Below are positions 45,070 through 58,135 of a stretch of 64,000 bases of DNA, one piece after another. The notes beneath the pieces are model-generated. The model searched no databases and had not been told where the DNA came from. It saw only the letters and a program-made list of their open reading frames with translations. Origin of the DNA: Datnioides undecimradiatus (taxonomy: Eukaryota; Chordata; Actinopteri; Lobotiformes; Datnioididae); NCBI GenBank assembly GCA_008933995.1, contig WARS01000013.1, positions 4,084,721 through 4,148,720 on the forward strand, read 5' to 3'. A program made the translations under genes and the position numbers. Numbering within the stretch: position 1 is the first letter of the stretch; each line of letters opens with the position of its first letter.

Positions 45070-46964
45070 CTGAGAGCAGGCTAATGAATGGCCCTCACTT
45101 TACCTCAACTTCCCTCAGCTCTGTGATTATCTTCCCCACTTACTGTTTGTCTCAAATTAAAAACGTGGGTTACAACTTTAACCCCTGTGGCTCGGCACGA
45201 CATGGCTCAGCCCTGCCTGCAGCCAGTGCAGCTGTTGCGGCTTGGCAATGAGAGGGCACTTTGATTTGATCCAGAAAAATAGCCCAGTGTGGTGAGGCTG
45301 AGACTAAGGTGAGAGAGGGATGCAGCTGCTGAAGACCCCCAGAAATACTGCTTCGTGACCCTCCCCGCTGAGACCCTCCTCTGATCGTGACCACATTACA
45401 ATTATCATGGTGGTATCTGCAATTTGAAACCAGTACTCCACAACAGCCAGTGGGCGTCCACTCAAAGGAATACATCCTATCAATGTAAACTGCCATGCTG
45501 CTCAACGGAAGTTATCAAAGTTTCAGCTAAATGCCTGAATGAATATGAATGCACCTTCTGAAAAATGCGTTCATGTGTAGAGTTACATGTATATGAATCC
45601 AATAACAGTAATAACAATAACCGTATCAGGTTTATGAACAATATCAATATCACTGCATTCCATCAGTCCAGGGAGCTAAGCTCTTACCCTTTAATTAATT
45701 TAAGTCAAATCAAATCCAGTTTATTTCACCATCTCTATTACTTATACATTTTTAATATTTCTAAACTTGCAATTTTGTTTCAGTCAGCTTTGTGGTTTAT
45801 GTTTCAGTCTATCCTCAGACTCTTGATTTAGACCAGGAGAGACTCTACATGAATGAGGAAACTTTGCAGCCCCAAGCTGTTACAGAACATAACTTTGGCA
45901 TTTTAAATGTTTGATGGACTTAATTACCCAGAAATCATGTAACGTGACATCAGGAAAGAGCACGATCCTTCAGGAAGCACGAGTGAGAATACTTGGAGTG
46001 CTGCTCATTAGCCTCAGAACATGCTGCTAATAATCAGAGCTAACACACGTCTCCGTTCACATCTGTCACGTGCCAAACATTTAAATTTTAGCTTTGTTAT
46101 TTTGGGGGATATTTTATATGTATTTATGGTGTTAGGGTAAGACCATTTGTGTCATCACTGTACCAAAATAAATAAATAGAAATATCCATTTGAGAATCCT
46201 CAATCCTTCCGCCACATCTCATGTTCAGCTTCTTCCATCCTGCCCTCCGTCCATTTCTTCATGTCATCACCCTCCATCCTCAAAGTTCAGCACAGCAGCG
46301 GCCATTAAACATTAAAAGGCTGACTTTACTTTTAGTTTCTCAGAGCAACAAAATCCTTTTCCCTCAGCACATGAATATGCAAGGAGACTCTGTCAGTGCA
46401 TGAGCGCTATGAAGGCGGACCAGGTCATGATTACACTGCCGGCTGAAAGCTGCTGTTGTGTAGCCTTACATCACATCATCTCCTGGTGCAGAAAGGCACA
46501 CTACTGGAACACTAACCCATTAGGCTACAATCTCTGCTGGCTTTTTTTCTGTGTCACAGCTTCCTTTTCTGTGTCAGCCTGGATGCATGTGGTGGTCCCC
46601 AGATGAGTGAATCTCTTGACTTGGATCCAGAAACGTTCATATTTCTGTCACTGCCGACGAATCCAACACTCAGCAGCAGTGACAGGATTTTCTAAACAAT
46701 TCCTCTAAGTAGGTGAAGTAGCAATGACCCGCTGAATACTAGATGTCCTCTTCTTTCACATCAGTGCCAACTCAAACTGTTTTGACTAGGTTGTGTGCGA
46801 TATGATCTCACAAGATAAACTGTGCTTAAGATTAAGTTGCAACAAAAATATTTCACTTTTAAACTTAATGTGTAATGTACATGCCTAAAAAACTCTTTTA
46901 AGATCCCTTTTAAATAGTTAATCCACACTGTCCAGTAGTAGAAAAAGTATTTAAGGGGACTGGT

Positions 46965-47360
46965 AGAATACAGCCATGCTAGCAGCTCTGCAAGTCAAAT
47001 CAGTGTTTTTAGCGAAATGCTAACACCAGCATGCTAAAATGCTCCAATTACAAAGCTAAAGTGCTGTTTTTTAGCAGGTAACGTTTACCATTTTTACTAT
47101 GGTAGGTTAGTTAGCACAGTACAGCTAAGGTTTGCAGGGTCTGGGTGAGAAACAAAAGTATTCGACGGAAACATTTGGACCTGATGATAGCACCAGATGA
47201 AAAGTTCAGGCATTTCGGGTTTTACAGTCAATCCTGAAGAAAACATAAAAGTTTGCTCTAAACATCAGCAGGAACCTTGAATGTTTTACTAGATTTTGTG
47301 CAATGTCATCCAATTGTTGACATACTACTTGACCAATTGTCGAGATACTATTTCAGACTC
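46965..47360 (+). repeat. family A interspersed repeat
   Basis: Landmarks are AATGCTAACACCAGCATGCT, TTAGCAGGTAACGTTTACC, TTTGGACCTGATGATAGCAC and CAGATGAAAAGTTCAGGC, then ACCAATTGTCGAGATAC. It is one of the longest and most complete copies of the family in the window. Confidence 0.6.
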
Positions 47361-47928
47361 CAAAGAGCTGGACTGACAGTCAGCGTACAGTCCAGTGATT
47401 TATTCTTTTGACCTCTGACATCCCGACACTGAAAAAGCTATAAAACATGGTGTGAAAAGCTAAATTGATCAGGTACCAAAGAGTCTTGCAATCAATATGA
47501 GGTGCTTTACAAACAAAGCAATGAATTAGCTACCCTATCAGGCATAAGCTATCGGGGAAGTCAAATGAGCATCGCTGTGCCACAGATGTCGGAAAACTGC
47601 AATGACACAGAAATCAAATGAAACCGAGGACAAGTTAAGGTCAGTTACAAACTTTTACCAATGAGAGCTGCCCAGCAATATCATAATGTTTTACTGTCGT
47701 ATGACTTGCTCTAAGGCACCACAGTAGTATTCCCCATGGGAGAGTATTACTCATACATACCCCCCCCCAGTTTTTGCCAGTTGGTTTATAAATCTCTGTC
47801 ACAAGCCCGCCTCTCTAACCTGTAGGCTCATGTTGCCCTATTTGCACAAGAAAAAAAGAGTGATTACGTGTGTGTTCTTGCTTGTAGGTGAATTTAATTA
47901 AAATGTGAAATGTAAAGCGCTGTGTGAG

Positions 47929-47950
47929 TGTGTGTGTGTGTGTGTGTGTG
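47929..47950 (+). repeat. (TG)11 microsatellite
   Basis: Twenty-two bases of TG following GCGCTGTGTGAG. Confidence 0.85.
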
Positions 47951-48989
47951 CGTAGCTGCCACCAGCACAGAACCACATGACAGCAGGCTCAGCGTTCAAA
48001 TGCCACAAACACGTGCAATCGCAATGCAGCATTTTAATGTAACTGCAGTAACTTTGGTGAATGCTTCATTTTTTTTAATTGCTCTCCTATTTCATGGCCA
48101 TATGCCCACCAATTAGCTGATGCTAGCATGCTAGTATGTTTAACCAGAGACATTATAAGACAGGAGACATGTATAGCATTTTGAATGGAAAAGTCTGTAA
48201 CGCCACAGATGGCGGTTGTATGACACATATCTTCTTCTTTTTAATAGCCGGATGGGAAACTTATGTAGCCAGTCATGTTGTTCCAAGTGGAACCTTGACC
48301 AATGCATAGCAGAGGTATAACCTGTGCATTATACCTGAGTTGAGTTCAAGCACCATTGTGCTGAAATACAGTTAGACAGAGATGTTAGTATGGCTCTAGA
48401 GTGCTCTTGTTCAATGCAAAAAATCTTATTTTGGCTCATTTTCAAATTTGTTTGTGACAATTTGTTGCATTAAGAAACTAAATATAGCAACACCAGGCTA
48501 CCATGAACCAAATGCAAAAACAGCTCAGAGGCATTTTTGTTTCTCAGGAGCACAGGGCAGCCTCAGAGAAGTCAAACACATTGAAGTTAAAATCCCTTGC
48601 AGGTGTCTTTTTCCCTCTGCACCACTTGAGGCATTGTATTGTCTGCATTCCTCTGCGAGCTGAAATAGAAATATACCGGCCCTTACCTTATAAATGTGTA
48701 AATACATGACCATATGCGTGTGCATGTGTGTTCGCCCATGCCTGTATGTATGTGTGTGTCAGTGGAGCCAGCTTCTCCCCGGGGGGCTCGTAGTGTTACA
48801 GACTGTCCTACTGGTTTTATTAACCAGTTGCTCCCCAGGGACGCATGAGGACACAGTTCAGCTTGTTTTCAGCAGACAGAGCACGACAGTGTTGCTGATG
48901 TCCAACTCTCATGGGTCTCACCATCGTTAATCATCAGTCCCAAGAGTCAACACTGAATGTACTCATATTTATGTTTTTTTTACATGTGT

Positions 48990-49420
48990 AAGTACATTTT
49001 GTAATTAATTATAATAATTATAATAATTAATGTATATTTCCACATTTGAAACACCTGAAATACACATTTCAGAGGTAGGTATTGCACTCTTTACTTCTCA
49101 ATAGACACTGACTGCTTTGCAGATTTTACAGACTAAAGATAGGGTCATCTTCTGAAATACTGTTTGATTAACTACCCTATAGTGTAAAAAAATATGTATC
49201 CTCCATTAGCTGAAAATGAATCAGTAACAGTCATCACTTTAGTCCCCATTAAAGCTAAAATGCATTATGCATTATGCAGCGTAATTATTTGATGATGAAA
49301 GATTTGATAATTTAACAATCCAGTGAATATAACAATACCACGTTTTGCATTTAGTATACTGACAATACTTACATCCTTGAACTGAAGCATGAAATGCATA
49401 TTTTAGTCACAAAGGGATAT
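48990..49420 (-). repeat. family F interspersed repeat, minus orientation
   Basis: On the + strand it shows AAATACACATTTCAGAGG, GGTATTGCACTCTTTACTTC, ACTGCTTTGCAGATTTTACA and GCATTTAGTATACTGACAAT then ACTTAC. These are the minus-strand landmarks of the family seen in + orientation at 18500-18875. Confidence 0.5.
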
Positions 49421-50127
49421 AGTCTAGATTGCAGTGTGTAGTATCACAGTTAACGTCATATTAACTGACAAGTACAAAATACAACACTGTCCTGATCTGT
49501 GCTTGTTGATGCTTTTGTTTGTTATCCTTCCTCACAGAAGGCTGTGTTTCTTTAAATACCAGATTCGTGATTAATAAAGCTGGCTGATACCATTTGTGCA
49601 TCATCTGTGAATGTGTGGGTTGACGGGGCGCTCTCATGTCTCAAGCAACACTGGGGCAGAAGAGAATGGCGATTGCAGCACAAGGTGCAGGGAGGACATG
49701 TGACAGAGTGTTAAAAAAAAAAAAAAACCCCTGTGGCTGCTCCCCTCCCCCCTCCAAGCTCCTTCAGCCTCCCTGTCTGAACTAAATGGGGCCTGTCTTC
49801 TTCCGCGCAGCTGTAGCTGAGCTGTAACACTGTAAAATGACAGACACACACATTGTTCCTCACCCCGAGTGCTCCCTGTTGTGCAGACGCTCTGGCAGAA
49901 ATGTTGTGTCATTTTGTCATATTCAGTCCAAAAACAATTAGCATGCATGTTAATAATAACAACACGGTAACAGAAGTAATTGTTGCTATATGAATAATTT
50001 TTGGGGAAGGGGGTTTGGGAGGGGGGTTGAAAGGACTTACAGGATTTGATGAACATGACAAGTTCTCTTTAAAAGTGACTGGATACACTGAATTACTTCC
50101 ATTACTTCCATTATGTTGCAAGGAAAC

Positions 50128-50147
50128 CACACACACACACACACGCA

Positions 50148-50179
<32 letters not shown>
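50128..50179 (+). repeat. (CA)n microsatellite with GCACGC interruption
   Basis: About 52 bases of AC/CA with a central CGCACGCGC interruption. Confidence 0.9.
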
Positions 50180-50181
<2 letters not shown>

Positions 50182-51289
50182 GCAAACCCAAAATGCTTAC
50201 ATGCACACAAACACACTAATAGACACATACGTCAACTAAAACATTAATTAGACCCACAGAAAGTCCCAAACTCTGCTGGCATGCAGATGTACGAGATGCC
50301 CATTCATTAAACACACACGCTGAAATATTCCCTTTGGTGAAGTAAGAGCGGAGCAGCGGCTGTTTGGTGTTTATTTACAAAGCAGGAACTCGGGCCATAA
50401 ACTTAAAACCCAGGGGCCCAGAGAAAATGACGTGGGGTCTGTGCACTTCTTTGTTTTCCGTCCAGACCTCTTTCAAGTTCACTTGCATTCGTCTTTAACG
50501 AGGCAAATACCAAACAAAGGTGGTGATTCAGGCAAAGACTCAGTTTTTCTTTTTTTATTTTGGGAGACACAGGATGGTGCGTTGCTCTCTTTCAAGCAGC
50601 GAGTTTGTGGTTGGTGACGGTCCCGCCGGCGTTTTTGCTGTGCTCTGATGATTTTACCAGATGACACAGTTTTAAACATCAGTGCATCTTCAGCAGGGAC
50701 ACACGTGCACGTGGTGAAAGGCGGGGGCGTATTCATATGCTTATGTGGGCCACTAAAGGCCTAAAAAGAGGAAAGAAATCAAGTTTCTTCTTTTATGACC
50801 ATCGTAGCCAATTTGCATTTCACAAAACCAGACAACACAGACGCTAATCAAGGATTTCCCCCAGCAGAGCCAAAGATGCTTTATACTCTCAACATCCAAA
50901 TGAGCTTTACTTACAACTGTGATGTCTGAACCAGAGAAAGTCTGTTTGCCCTCAGAATCGCCCTCAGCGTGTCCACTGTGCTCACAATTTCCCACGGACA
51001 AATACGGTTGAGCAGTACGGTTTGTTTCTTCATTTTACATTTTTAAGTGTGTCCTGATTGCAGCTTAAGGGAAAATGTGCTCATGGTTGCACAGGCTGAG
51101 ACTGAGATGTAGTTTGTTTGGTCACGAAAATGTTCTTTTGAAGTCAAGTTAAGTTCTCCCCAAAACAAGATGTTGTGAATGAGCTATTGTTGGATCAATT
51201 CTGCATCGGCACAGCAGTATCTTTGCTGTGATCTGTTGGATGGCAATGTCTGTTGGATCCAGCGCACTGATACAGGCTAAAATAGGCTA

Positions 51290-51545
51290 TCAGATGGACT
51301 GTCGTGACTATTTTGAAGACATTTGTGGTCCCCAGAGGATGTATCCTAAGGACTTTGATGACTTTGAAGTGCCACCACAGGGTTTTGTGGTTCACAGGTA
51401 CATTAGCTAAACTGCTAATGCACTAATGTACTTGTGAACCCGTCAAACATCACTGTGTAGGCTTTATCATTATGAACATGTTAGCATGCTGTTGTTAGCT
51501 CAAAGCACCACTGTACCAAACAGGACAAAGCAAGAATGCCAAATG
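51290..51545 (-). repeat. family A interspersed repeat, minus orientation
   Basis: The + strand shows GTGGTCCCCAGAGGATGTAT, CCTAAGGACTTTGATGAC and, farther on, GAACATGTTAGCATGCTG. This is the reverse of the family A order and includes the diagnostic CCCCAGAGGATG block also seen at 58013. Confidence 0.6.
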
Positions 51546-51815
51546 CTACAGCCCCTGTATGTGTGCACAGGTATCTATGCACAAGTCAGTGCCTGGCTGC
51601 CAGATTGAGTGAATGCATTAGAGCACTTTCAGCCCCTATCTCAGCCAGTAACTCATCATTATAAAGATAAAGACAGGTGTAGACGTGATTGGAGTAGACA
51701 GATTGACAGGGAGCCCTGGACGCTCAAATCAGCCTCTATCGACCTTCAAGCCACCAAGGAAGAACAGCACGCTCACCTGAACCCACACACATCTATCTAT
51801 CTATCAGTCTATCAG

Positions 51816-51856
<41 letters not shown>

Positions 51857-54800
51857 GTGTTTCTATTCACATCTATTGACATCACATGTTCAGAGTTCTT
51901 TATGTTTTAGTAGAAACAGCCTCACACACTCATCAGTATGCATGAGTGTAATCTGCAAGCATTTATGCCATTATACAAAGACACTCAAGCACACACACAC
52001 ACACAGCTGTACGTTTGTGTCACTTAGTACCTCACCACCTCCGATTCTCTCTCCCTCATACACGCACACACACCACACAGCAGGGATCACCAGAGTTATT
52101 ACACACTCAGAGAGGGGCCTGATGTTGGCAGCTTGGTTCCAACGGAAGCAGATTCGCTGCACCTCGATGCATTGTGTCCAAACATTCAAACAACACGCTG
52201 GTCTCTGATATCAAAGCTGGGCCTCCATTAGTCACAAAGAGCAACAGAAGGACAGCGGGACACAAAAACAGCGACACCAGTGTTACACAACCAAATGCAA
52301 CAATCCTGCAACAAGTTGAGAGGCTTGTCATGGTAAATTGTGTCAGAGATGGTCTGATTCCTGTCTGCAGCGATTGCCAAGACGAACTGATTGTCCACCA
52401 AAATAAATGTTTAATGTCCACAAAAGAGCTTGATATTCAACTTTTCAACTAAACAGTTTTTAAATTTGTACATTAATAGTTGATTAGAGGCCCAATTGAC
52501 CAGTGATCACTTTGCCAATTAATCAATTTTATCTGTAATTGGAACCAAAAAAGAAAAAAACACAACAAACAGGCCAAACACAACAACAAACACCAAACCA
52601 ATAGAATGGACTGCACAAGATGTAGTAGTGCAGCAGGTAGACCGATTAGAAAAGCTGATTATTGCTAAATGAAATAGGGAAATTATGATCTGAATAAAAG
52701 ACAAATATCAGTTTTTTTTGTTTGTTTGTAGTCAGTGGTGACTTAAAGTAGGTTTTTATCTACTGGCATGTGCTTATGATTCACATTTTACATTATTTTT
52801 TTGCATTTTTAATTGGTGATATTTTAATTCTAAATACCATCACTTTGGACCAGTTTTTGATGCAGCAACTATCCTGTGCTTATGACTCCAGAAAACCAGG
52901 CTTACTCAGGAATGTTAACTGTGTAGGTGCCTTGCACATGCAATACTGTGCATGGCTGTGATCTGACTCTGCAGGATCGTTTATCAAAATCATATCCACT
53001 TCACGGCTCCTGTGAGTGACTATCCAGCAGTATTTTACTCAGTCTTTGTTACGCTGCAGGAAATTAAGGCCACTCAGGCCACTTAACACAGACAGCAGCT
53101 GTAGACACTCAGTTCTTGAGAGTCCCTTTTGAAAGAAATATCAACCTGCAATATTTCAATAGGCCCCAACACAGTCTTTTCAGAGGCAGGGTACTGTGTT
53201 CAATTAGCTATTGTTGTGAGGAAATGGCTGTTCAGCTGGGTGATATTGAACTGTGGGTCCTTTGGTGTGTAATCATGCTCCAATAAGCAGCTCAGTATTC
53301 AGTTCAGTCATCTCTGGTTGTGCAGTAGAGACCCACATGGGGACCGGGAGATGATATTCTCATTATTGTCGGGGTGTGTGTGAGTCTGCAACTCTGCTTG
53401 TGTGTCAGTGTGGAGGAGTGGCGATGAAGACAGAGCTGTGTGATGAGACGCCAGTTGGCCGAAACCTTCCTCTTCCTCCCACCTCTGACACACAGCAGCG
53501 CCAAGAGAGTCCAGAGACACTTTTCATATAAACGGATTTCCTCAGTCTGATTCTGACAAAAAAGAACCGCAAAAAAAATCTGCGTTGCTTTAATTCATCA
53601 TGCAAATTTGGCTGATTTTGTTGTTTTGAAGAGGTCCCTCACATGTTTTTCTCTTCACAATTGAAAATAAGACAAGAACTAGAGAAAGCATTTGACATTT
53701 GACAAACATAATTTTACAGAAACAGCTTGGAACAGTAGTGGATTCATGCAACACGTCCAACCTTAATGTAATAAACAGGGGAAAGAATCTCTGCCTGTCT
53801 GTCTTTTACAGATTTCAGAACCATTCATCTGATCTACAGGTCTTGTTAATGGGGGGATGTGCTCTGTTGAATTTGATGCAGTTTGAATTTACAATTCAAA
53901 TCCTTTTAGATCAGTCTATCTGACAATATGCAAAACATTTTTAAAAATGTAAAAAAAAATATTGCTATATTTTTATGTCATAATCAAGTTTACTTCCCAA
54001 AAAATAAAATATAATGTCTGCTACATGAACCAACCATTTTCAGTTAATATCATAACATCCACCCATCACTCAATCCTCTAATTCATTTGTTGGGGGTTGA
54101 AGGCAGTCCTCTGTGACTGAAGATGATTATCCGGATCTGAGTCGCTATAACTCTTTATGTATTTTCTGCCACACCTACTTTTCAGAATTCAAATTAAATG
54201 CTGCCACAGGTTTTGTCAGCCTGCTTATCCTCAGAAATACCTGATGATACATAGGTTACATGCTCCAGAAATGCTGGTTCTTTGGAGACTACCTAAAAAC
54301 ATCACACTGTGATGTGAGGCTAAAGCTTAATTATCAACAAGACATGTGAAAATAGAAATAGCATTGTCCTGTGTGGTGGTTTTTAAGTAAAGTAGTTGCT
54401 AACAAGATAACATAATGTGATATTTGTCCAACTATCTGTTACAACTGAAGCAGGTAGCAAAGCTAGTTAGCTGGACATGCTAATGTCTGCAGCAGTCTGT
54501 TAGAGCAGACAAACATCAGTTACAATTTTGCTCTGGTTTTTGGAAATGTTACAAAAGCACACAACCACCACCCTCCAGAATAAGTGTAAGGGTCAAAAGG
54601 GAACGGTCAATTAGCCAGTTAATTACATTAGCCCATGAAGCTGGAAACAGTGGTGGATCTTGGCAGCAAAAGGCAAAAGCAACGACTGAGAATAATCATA
54701 ACCCATTATTGAATGTTATTAATGAAAGGATTATTGCAAAACAGCTTCCCATTGAGGAACATTTTCAAAGATGCATTCAATATTGAATGCATACTTTACA

Positions 54801-55359
54801 TTCTGAAGGGCAGACCCTCTTGAATCAATTTTCACATGCTGTCATGGCTGTACACATTTACTGGTGCTTTTGTTCTTATTTCACCAAAGGCACAGCATGA
54901 CTAAATGGCAAATGCCAGGTGAGGAGTAGCTGTGTAAGCAATTATACCTCGGAATGATTTTCAGGGGGCTTATTTATCTCCACTGTGAACCGAGAGCCGA
55001 TTATGAAACCCAGCCAGCGCACAATGAAACCCCTATTACACAAGCAATGAATTTCATCAAAAAGTAGAGGGGGGAGAACAGAAAGAAAATGATCCAGCCA
55101 TCCATCCGTAGAGTCATGGAGTCTACTTTGGGTTGAGCTGCAGCTGAATACAGAGCAGCCCAGGGAAGCCTCCACAATCCCAGGCAAGATATTCATTACA
55201 GCCACAAACCTCCAAGTCAGCAGAACAGGAGAGCAGGATTCAAGGAGAGAGCAGCCTTCTCCACCAGCTCTGATTTCATGCTTCAAGCTGTATTTCCCAG
55301 GTTGCAGAACCCACCCCAACCCCCACCCTTGTTTTTCTATTGTCCCAGCCATTTTCCCC
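51546..55359. other. intergenic, no exon supported
   Basis: A 199-codon open frame (51609-52208) is present, but its centre is a tetranucleotide repeat giving a YLSIYLSI run, so I do not call a gene. Otherwise it is AT-rich unique sequence with an A-rich patch near 52549-52600 and no recognised element. Confidence 0.5.
51791..51856 (+). repeat. (ATCT)n tetranucleotide repeat
   Basis: About 66 bases of ATCT units with two ATCAGTCT variants near the start, then ten or more perfect units. Confidence 0.95.
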
Positions 55360-55365
55360 CTCGAC

Positions 55366-55454
55366 GGCAGCCCACAAACGTGGCTGCCTGCAGTATGTGA
55401 CCATCAAGCTTGGAGGGTGAACCTCTCCTCCATGAGCTGCCAGGAGGAGAGGTT
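55366..55454. other. two adjacent inverted repeats (potential hairpins)
   Basis: The first is GGCAGCC (55366-55372) and GGCTGCC (55382-55388) with a 9-base loop. The second is AACCTCTCCTCC (55420-55431) and its exact reverse complement GGAGGAGAGGTT (55443-55454) with an 11-base loop. There is no T-run after the second arm and no flanking gene, so a transcription terminator is not suggested. The function is unknown. Confidence 0.6.
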
Positions 55455-57984
55455 TAGGATTTCATCACCTGACAAGAGCTCTGTTTGCCATGGTGTGTGC
55501 CCTGAACGTGATGACATCCATGAGGAAAAATGCTCCCGTGTCTCTATAACGTAAAGCCGTATAATAATACGAGCGCTCTGTGCTCCTTTATTGGGCTTTT
55601 AAATGAATGGCCACTGCAGCCCTGACTCCCAGTCCAAGGTGCCACTGAGGTTCAGTCCACTGTCTACCAGTTTCCCTGCAACGCATTGTTCTGTTGCTGC
55701 TATAGCGTGTGTCCCTTCAGTTTGTGTTCAGATCACATTAAGGTTTAATTACTGAGTTCTCCATAGACTGTGTGACTAATATGAGGGAAGTATGTCAAAT
55801 TTGGACTGACAGGCAGATTCCATGTTCATTCTGTCTGCAAGCGTCCAGATGTCAGCAGCTGTGTCATGAAGACTGTTTCAGTGTTAGAGGATCACCTCAG
55901 GCTCAAAGCTCAACTTGCTGCTTGTATCTGCTCTCTGAAAGACAAAATACACAATAACATAGCTACATATTTTTTGCCCTGCTGGGATTTAACGTGTTAT
56001 CTGATGGTCTGAGCTTTATTTGCAGCAGTCGAAACAGTACATTAATTTATGCAGCAATATTTTTAGACACTTATTTTCCCCCTCAAACCTTATTAAGATC
56101 TTTTCCTCACAAAATCCAGTTGCCAAACATTTACATTATTCAGCACAAACAGTCATCACTGCTTCACTGTGACTTGAATATTCCTCTATTTCCAGTACAA
56201 ATATATTTTTATTGGGGGTTTTTTTCCTATATACACACTATGTATGTATTTTATGTTTATTTTATTGTTGCAACATATGAGTATTGTGTGTTCTTTGTTC
56301 AGCTTCTCTCTATTTGTTGCACTCATATGTGAAATCTAATTTAACCTCGCTTTGCTTTATTTCTTTTTTGGTTAAATATCTTTATATGTTTATTTACACA
56401 TATTTCCAGCCATTTTTAAGCATGTCAAATATATTATTATAGCTTTTGGTGTTTTGTTTACCTGTGCAAGTAAATAAATTAAAATCATTTATTATATATA
56501 TGTTTCACATCCCTGTTGTCTCTTGCTAAAAACCATTATCTACTATGAGGGCCACCCTTGCCTTATAAAACTTCAATAAAATCAATAATATAAAAAACAT
56601 CTACGGATTACAGCAAATGATAATCATATATAGATGGACCAAAAAAAGGTAAATAAATGAATGAAACATTAACTAATTAAAGTACCACAAGACAGAACTG
56701 AGGCCAGTTCCTGACACTGGCGAAGAAAGACAATGATAAAGGATAAAGACTATTTAAAAAAGACAAAAAAAATCAGATACTAGAAAAGCAATATGGATTA
56801 AATGCTGTGGTGACGAAGGTTTACATTAAGTTTCCTCACCACCACCATGAATAACTGTGCAGGCCAATGACCCGGTACTATATCACACGGGGCCAAGGAC
56901 AAGGTTAGATGAGCAAAGAGGGGGCGCAGCAGAGAGATGGGCCTTGGAGTGAAATGATATTGAAACATCACTAACACCGCTGCAGCCATGGCCTCCTCTC
57001 TAATGATCAGGCGCACACACACGCACTCATTGTGGTGTGTGACATGTGGGAGCTGGTGACCAGGAGGGAGGATGAGGTAATGATGAAAAAAGCTTGTGGC
57101 AGACAGAGAGACAACAGGAGGAGGACAGCCGCCTCTAATGAGCTATTGACATTTTCCGAGGCGGAGTTAGGAGAGACATGCTTAGCTGCTGAATCATTAG
57201 CATTTAAAACTAAAGAAGATGCTCCAAACCAATGCAAATAAAGCAGAAAATACTGGTGAGGCTTTCCCCGACAAAACAACCAGGGACATCACATTTATGA
57301 TCGAGGGAAATGAGAATCACGGTGGAAAACAAGAGCTGGAGATCGGGTTGCAAAAATTGAATGATGGATGATTCAGTGATGAAATCATGCAGCATGAAGG
57401 AGGGAAGAGGCTTGATCACATGGTGTTAGGATGTGAGAGATGTGATTTGAATCCCAAAATGTTAGGAGATTAGGAATAACTGCACAGTGTAGGAAAAATG
57501 GAAAAGGAAAAGGGCCAATTTTACTCCTCTGCAGTCGGTTCCAGGCCTTGTAATATCTCGAATAATCACATAAAAACAATATACATGCTGCATAATCAAT
57601 CCATGATGTTGTTTGAAGTGCTCTAATTTAATGATAGAGAAGAAACAGCTTAGCTCACAGTGTGTTTACCGATGAGCGAGAAGTGCTGCGTGCTGCTGAA
57701 CATCAATAATATTTGCAGCATAAATGCTTTCCTGTAATTATTGTGACAATTTTTGTTGTTTATGACAAGAAAAACCTGACTACAATCACTGGATATTTCT
57801 AAACACCTTTTTTCACTTGCAGTATTATAATGAAACATATTCACTGTTTTGAACTGCTGAGCAACACATGTTCTTTGTGAAAATGTGTCTGACTTTTGCT
57901 CTTTCATGAATTTGTGTTTTTTTTACCCTGTTGGTCAACCCTTCACCTTAGTCCAGACTGAAGTATTTGGAATTTCGTATGTAC
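55455..57984. other. intergenic, no exon supported
   Basis: AT-rich unique sequence, including very AT-rich stretches at 56200-56660. A stretch at 57110-57230 with several TAAT/ATTA cores is a candidate noncoding element. No gene is seen. Confidence 0.5.
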
Positions 57985-58135
57985 AGCCATGGTTTGTAAA
58001 CATATTCATGGTCCCCAGAGGATGCATCCCACTGAATACAGTGTCTCCTAAGTCGTTCCACTAGCACCTCCATGAGGCTCATATTGGAATGAAACAATTC
58101 CTGGAGGGATTATCAAGAAATCTGATTCAGACAGT
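57985..58135 (-). repeat. family A interspersed repeat fragment, minus orientation
   Basis: The + strand contains CATGGTCCCCAGAGGATGCA, ACTAGCACCTCCATGAGGC and GAGGGATTATCAAGAAATC. This is the reverse-oriented order of family A landmarks, shared with 51290-51545. Confidence 0.55.

Larger units (their letters stand above)
41341..46964. other. intergenic, microsatellite-rich, no exon supported
   Basis: It contains (AC)10 at 41348, (CA)21 at 41437, a polypyrimidine tract at 42960-43110, and (GT)n at 44796 and 45017. A short TAAT-rich stretch at 41486-41600 is a candidate noncoding element. All open frames over 100 codons here overlap low-complexity sequence or lack any motif. Confidence 0.5.
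47361..51289. other. intergenic, no exon supported
   Basis: It contains (TG)n at 47929, a family F repeat on the minus strand (48990-49420), a poly-A run near 49711-49725 and a (CA)n compound repeat at 50128. A short TGTAAAGCGCTGTGTGAG motif at 47911-47928 resembles 3' tails of fish non-LTR elements, but is too short to call. No gene is recognised. Confidence 0.5.

Noticed and set aside
49634-50056. 140-codon minus-strand frame
   Set aside because: It crosses a poly-A/T run (FFFF) and a microsatellite edge; no motif.
51609-52208. 199-codon open frame on the + strand
   Set aside because: Its middle is encoded by the (ATCT)n repeat, the rest has no protein-like motif, and no splice or promoter context supports it.
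54942-55352. 136-codon minus-strand frame
   Set aside because: It has no recognisable domain, no splice context and no codon bias beyond background; length is compatible with chance over 28 kb.
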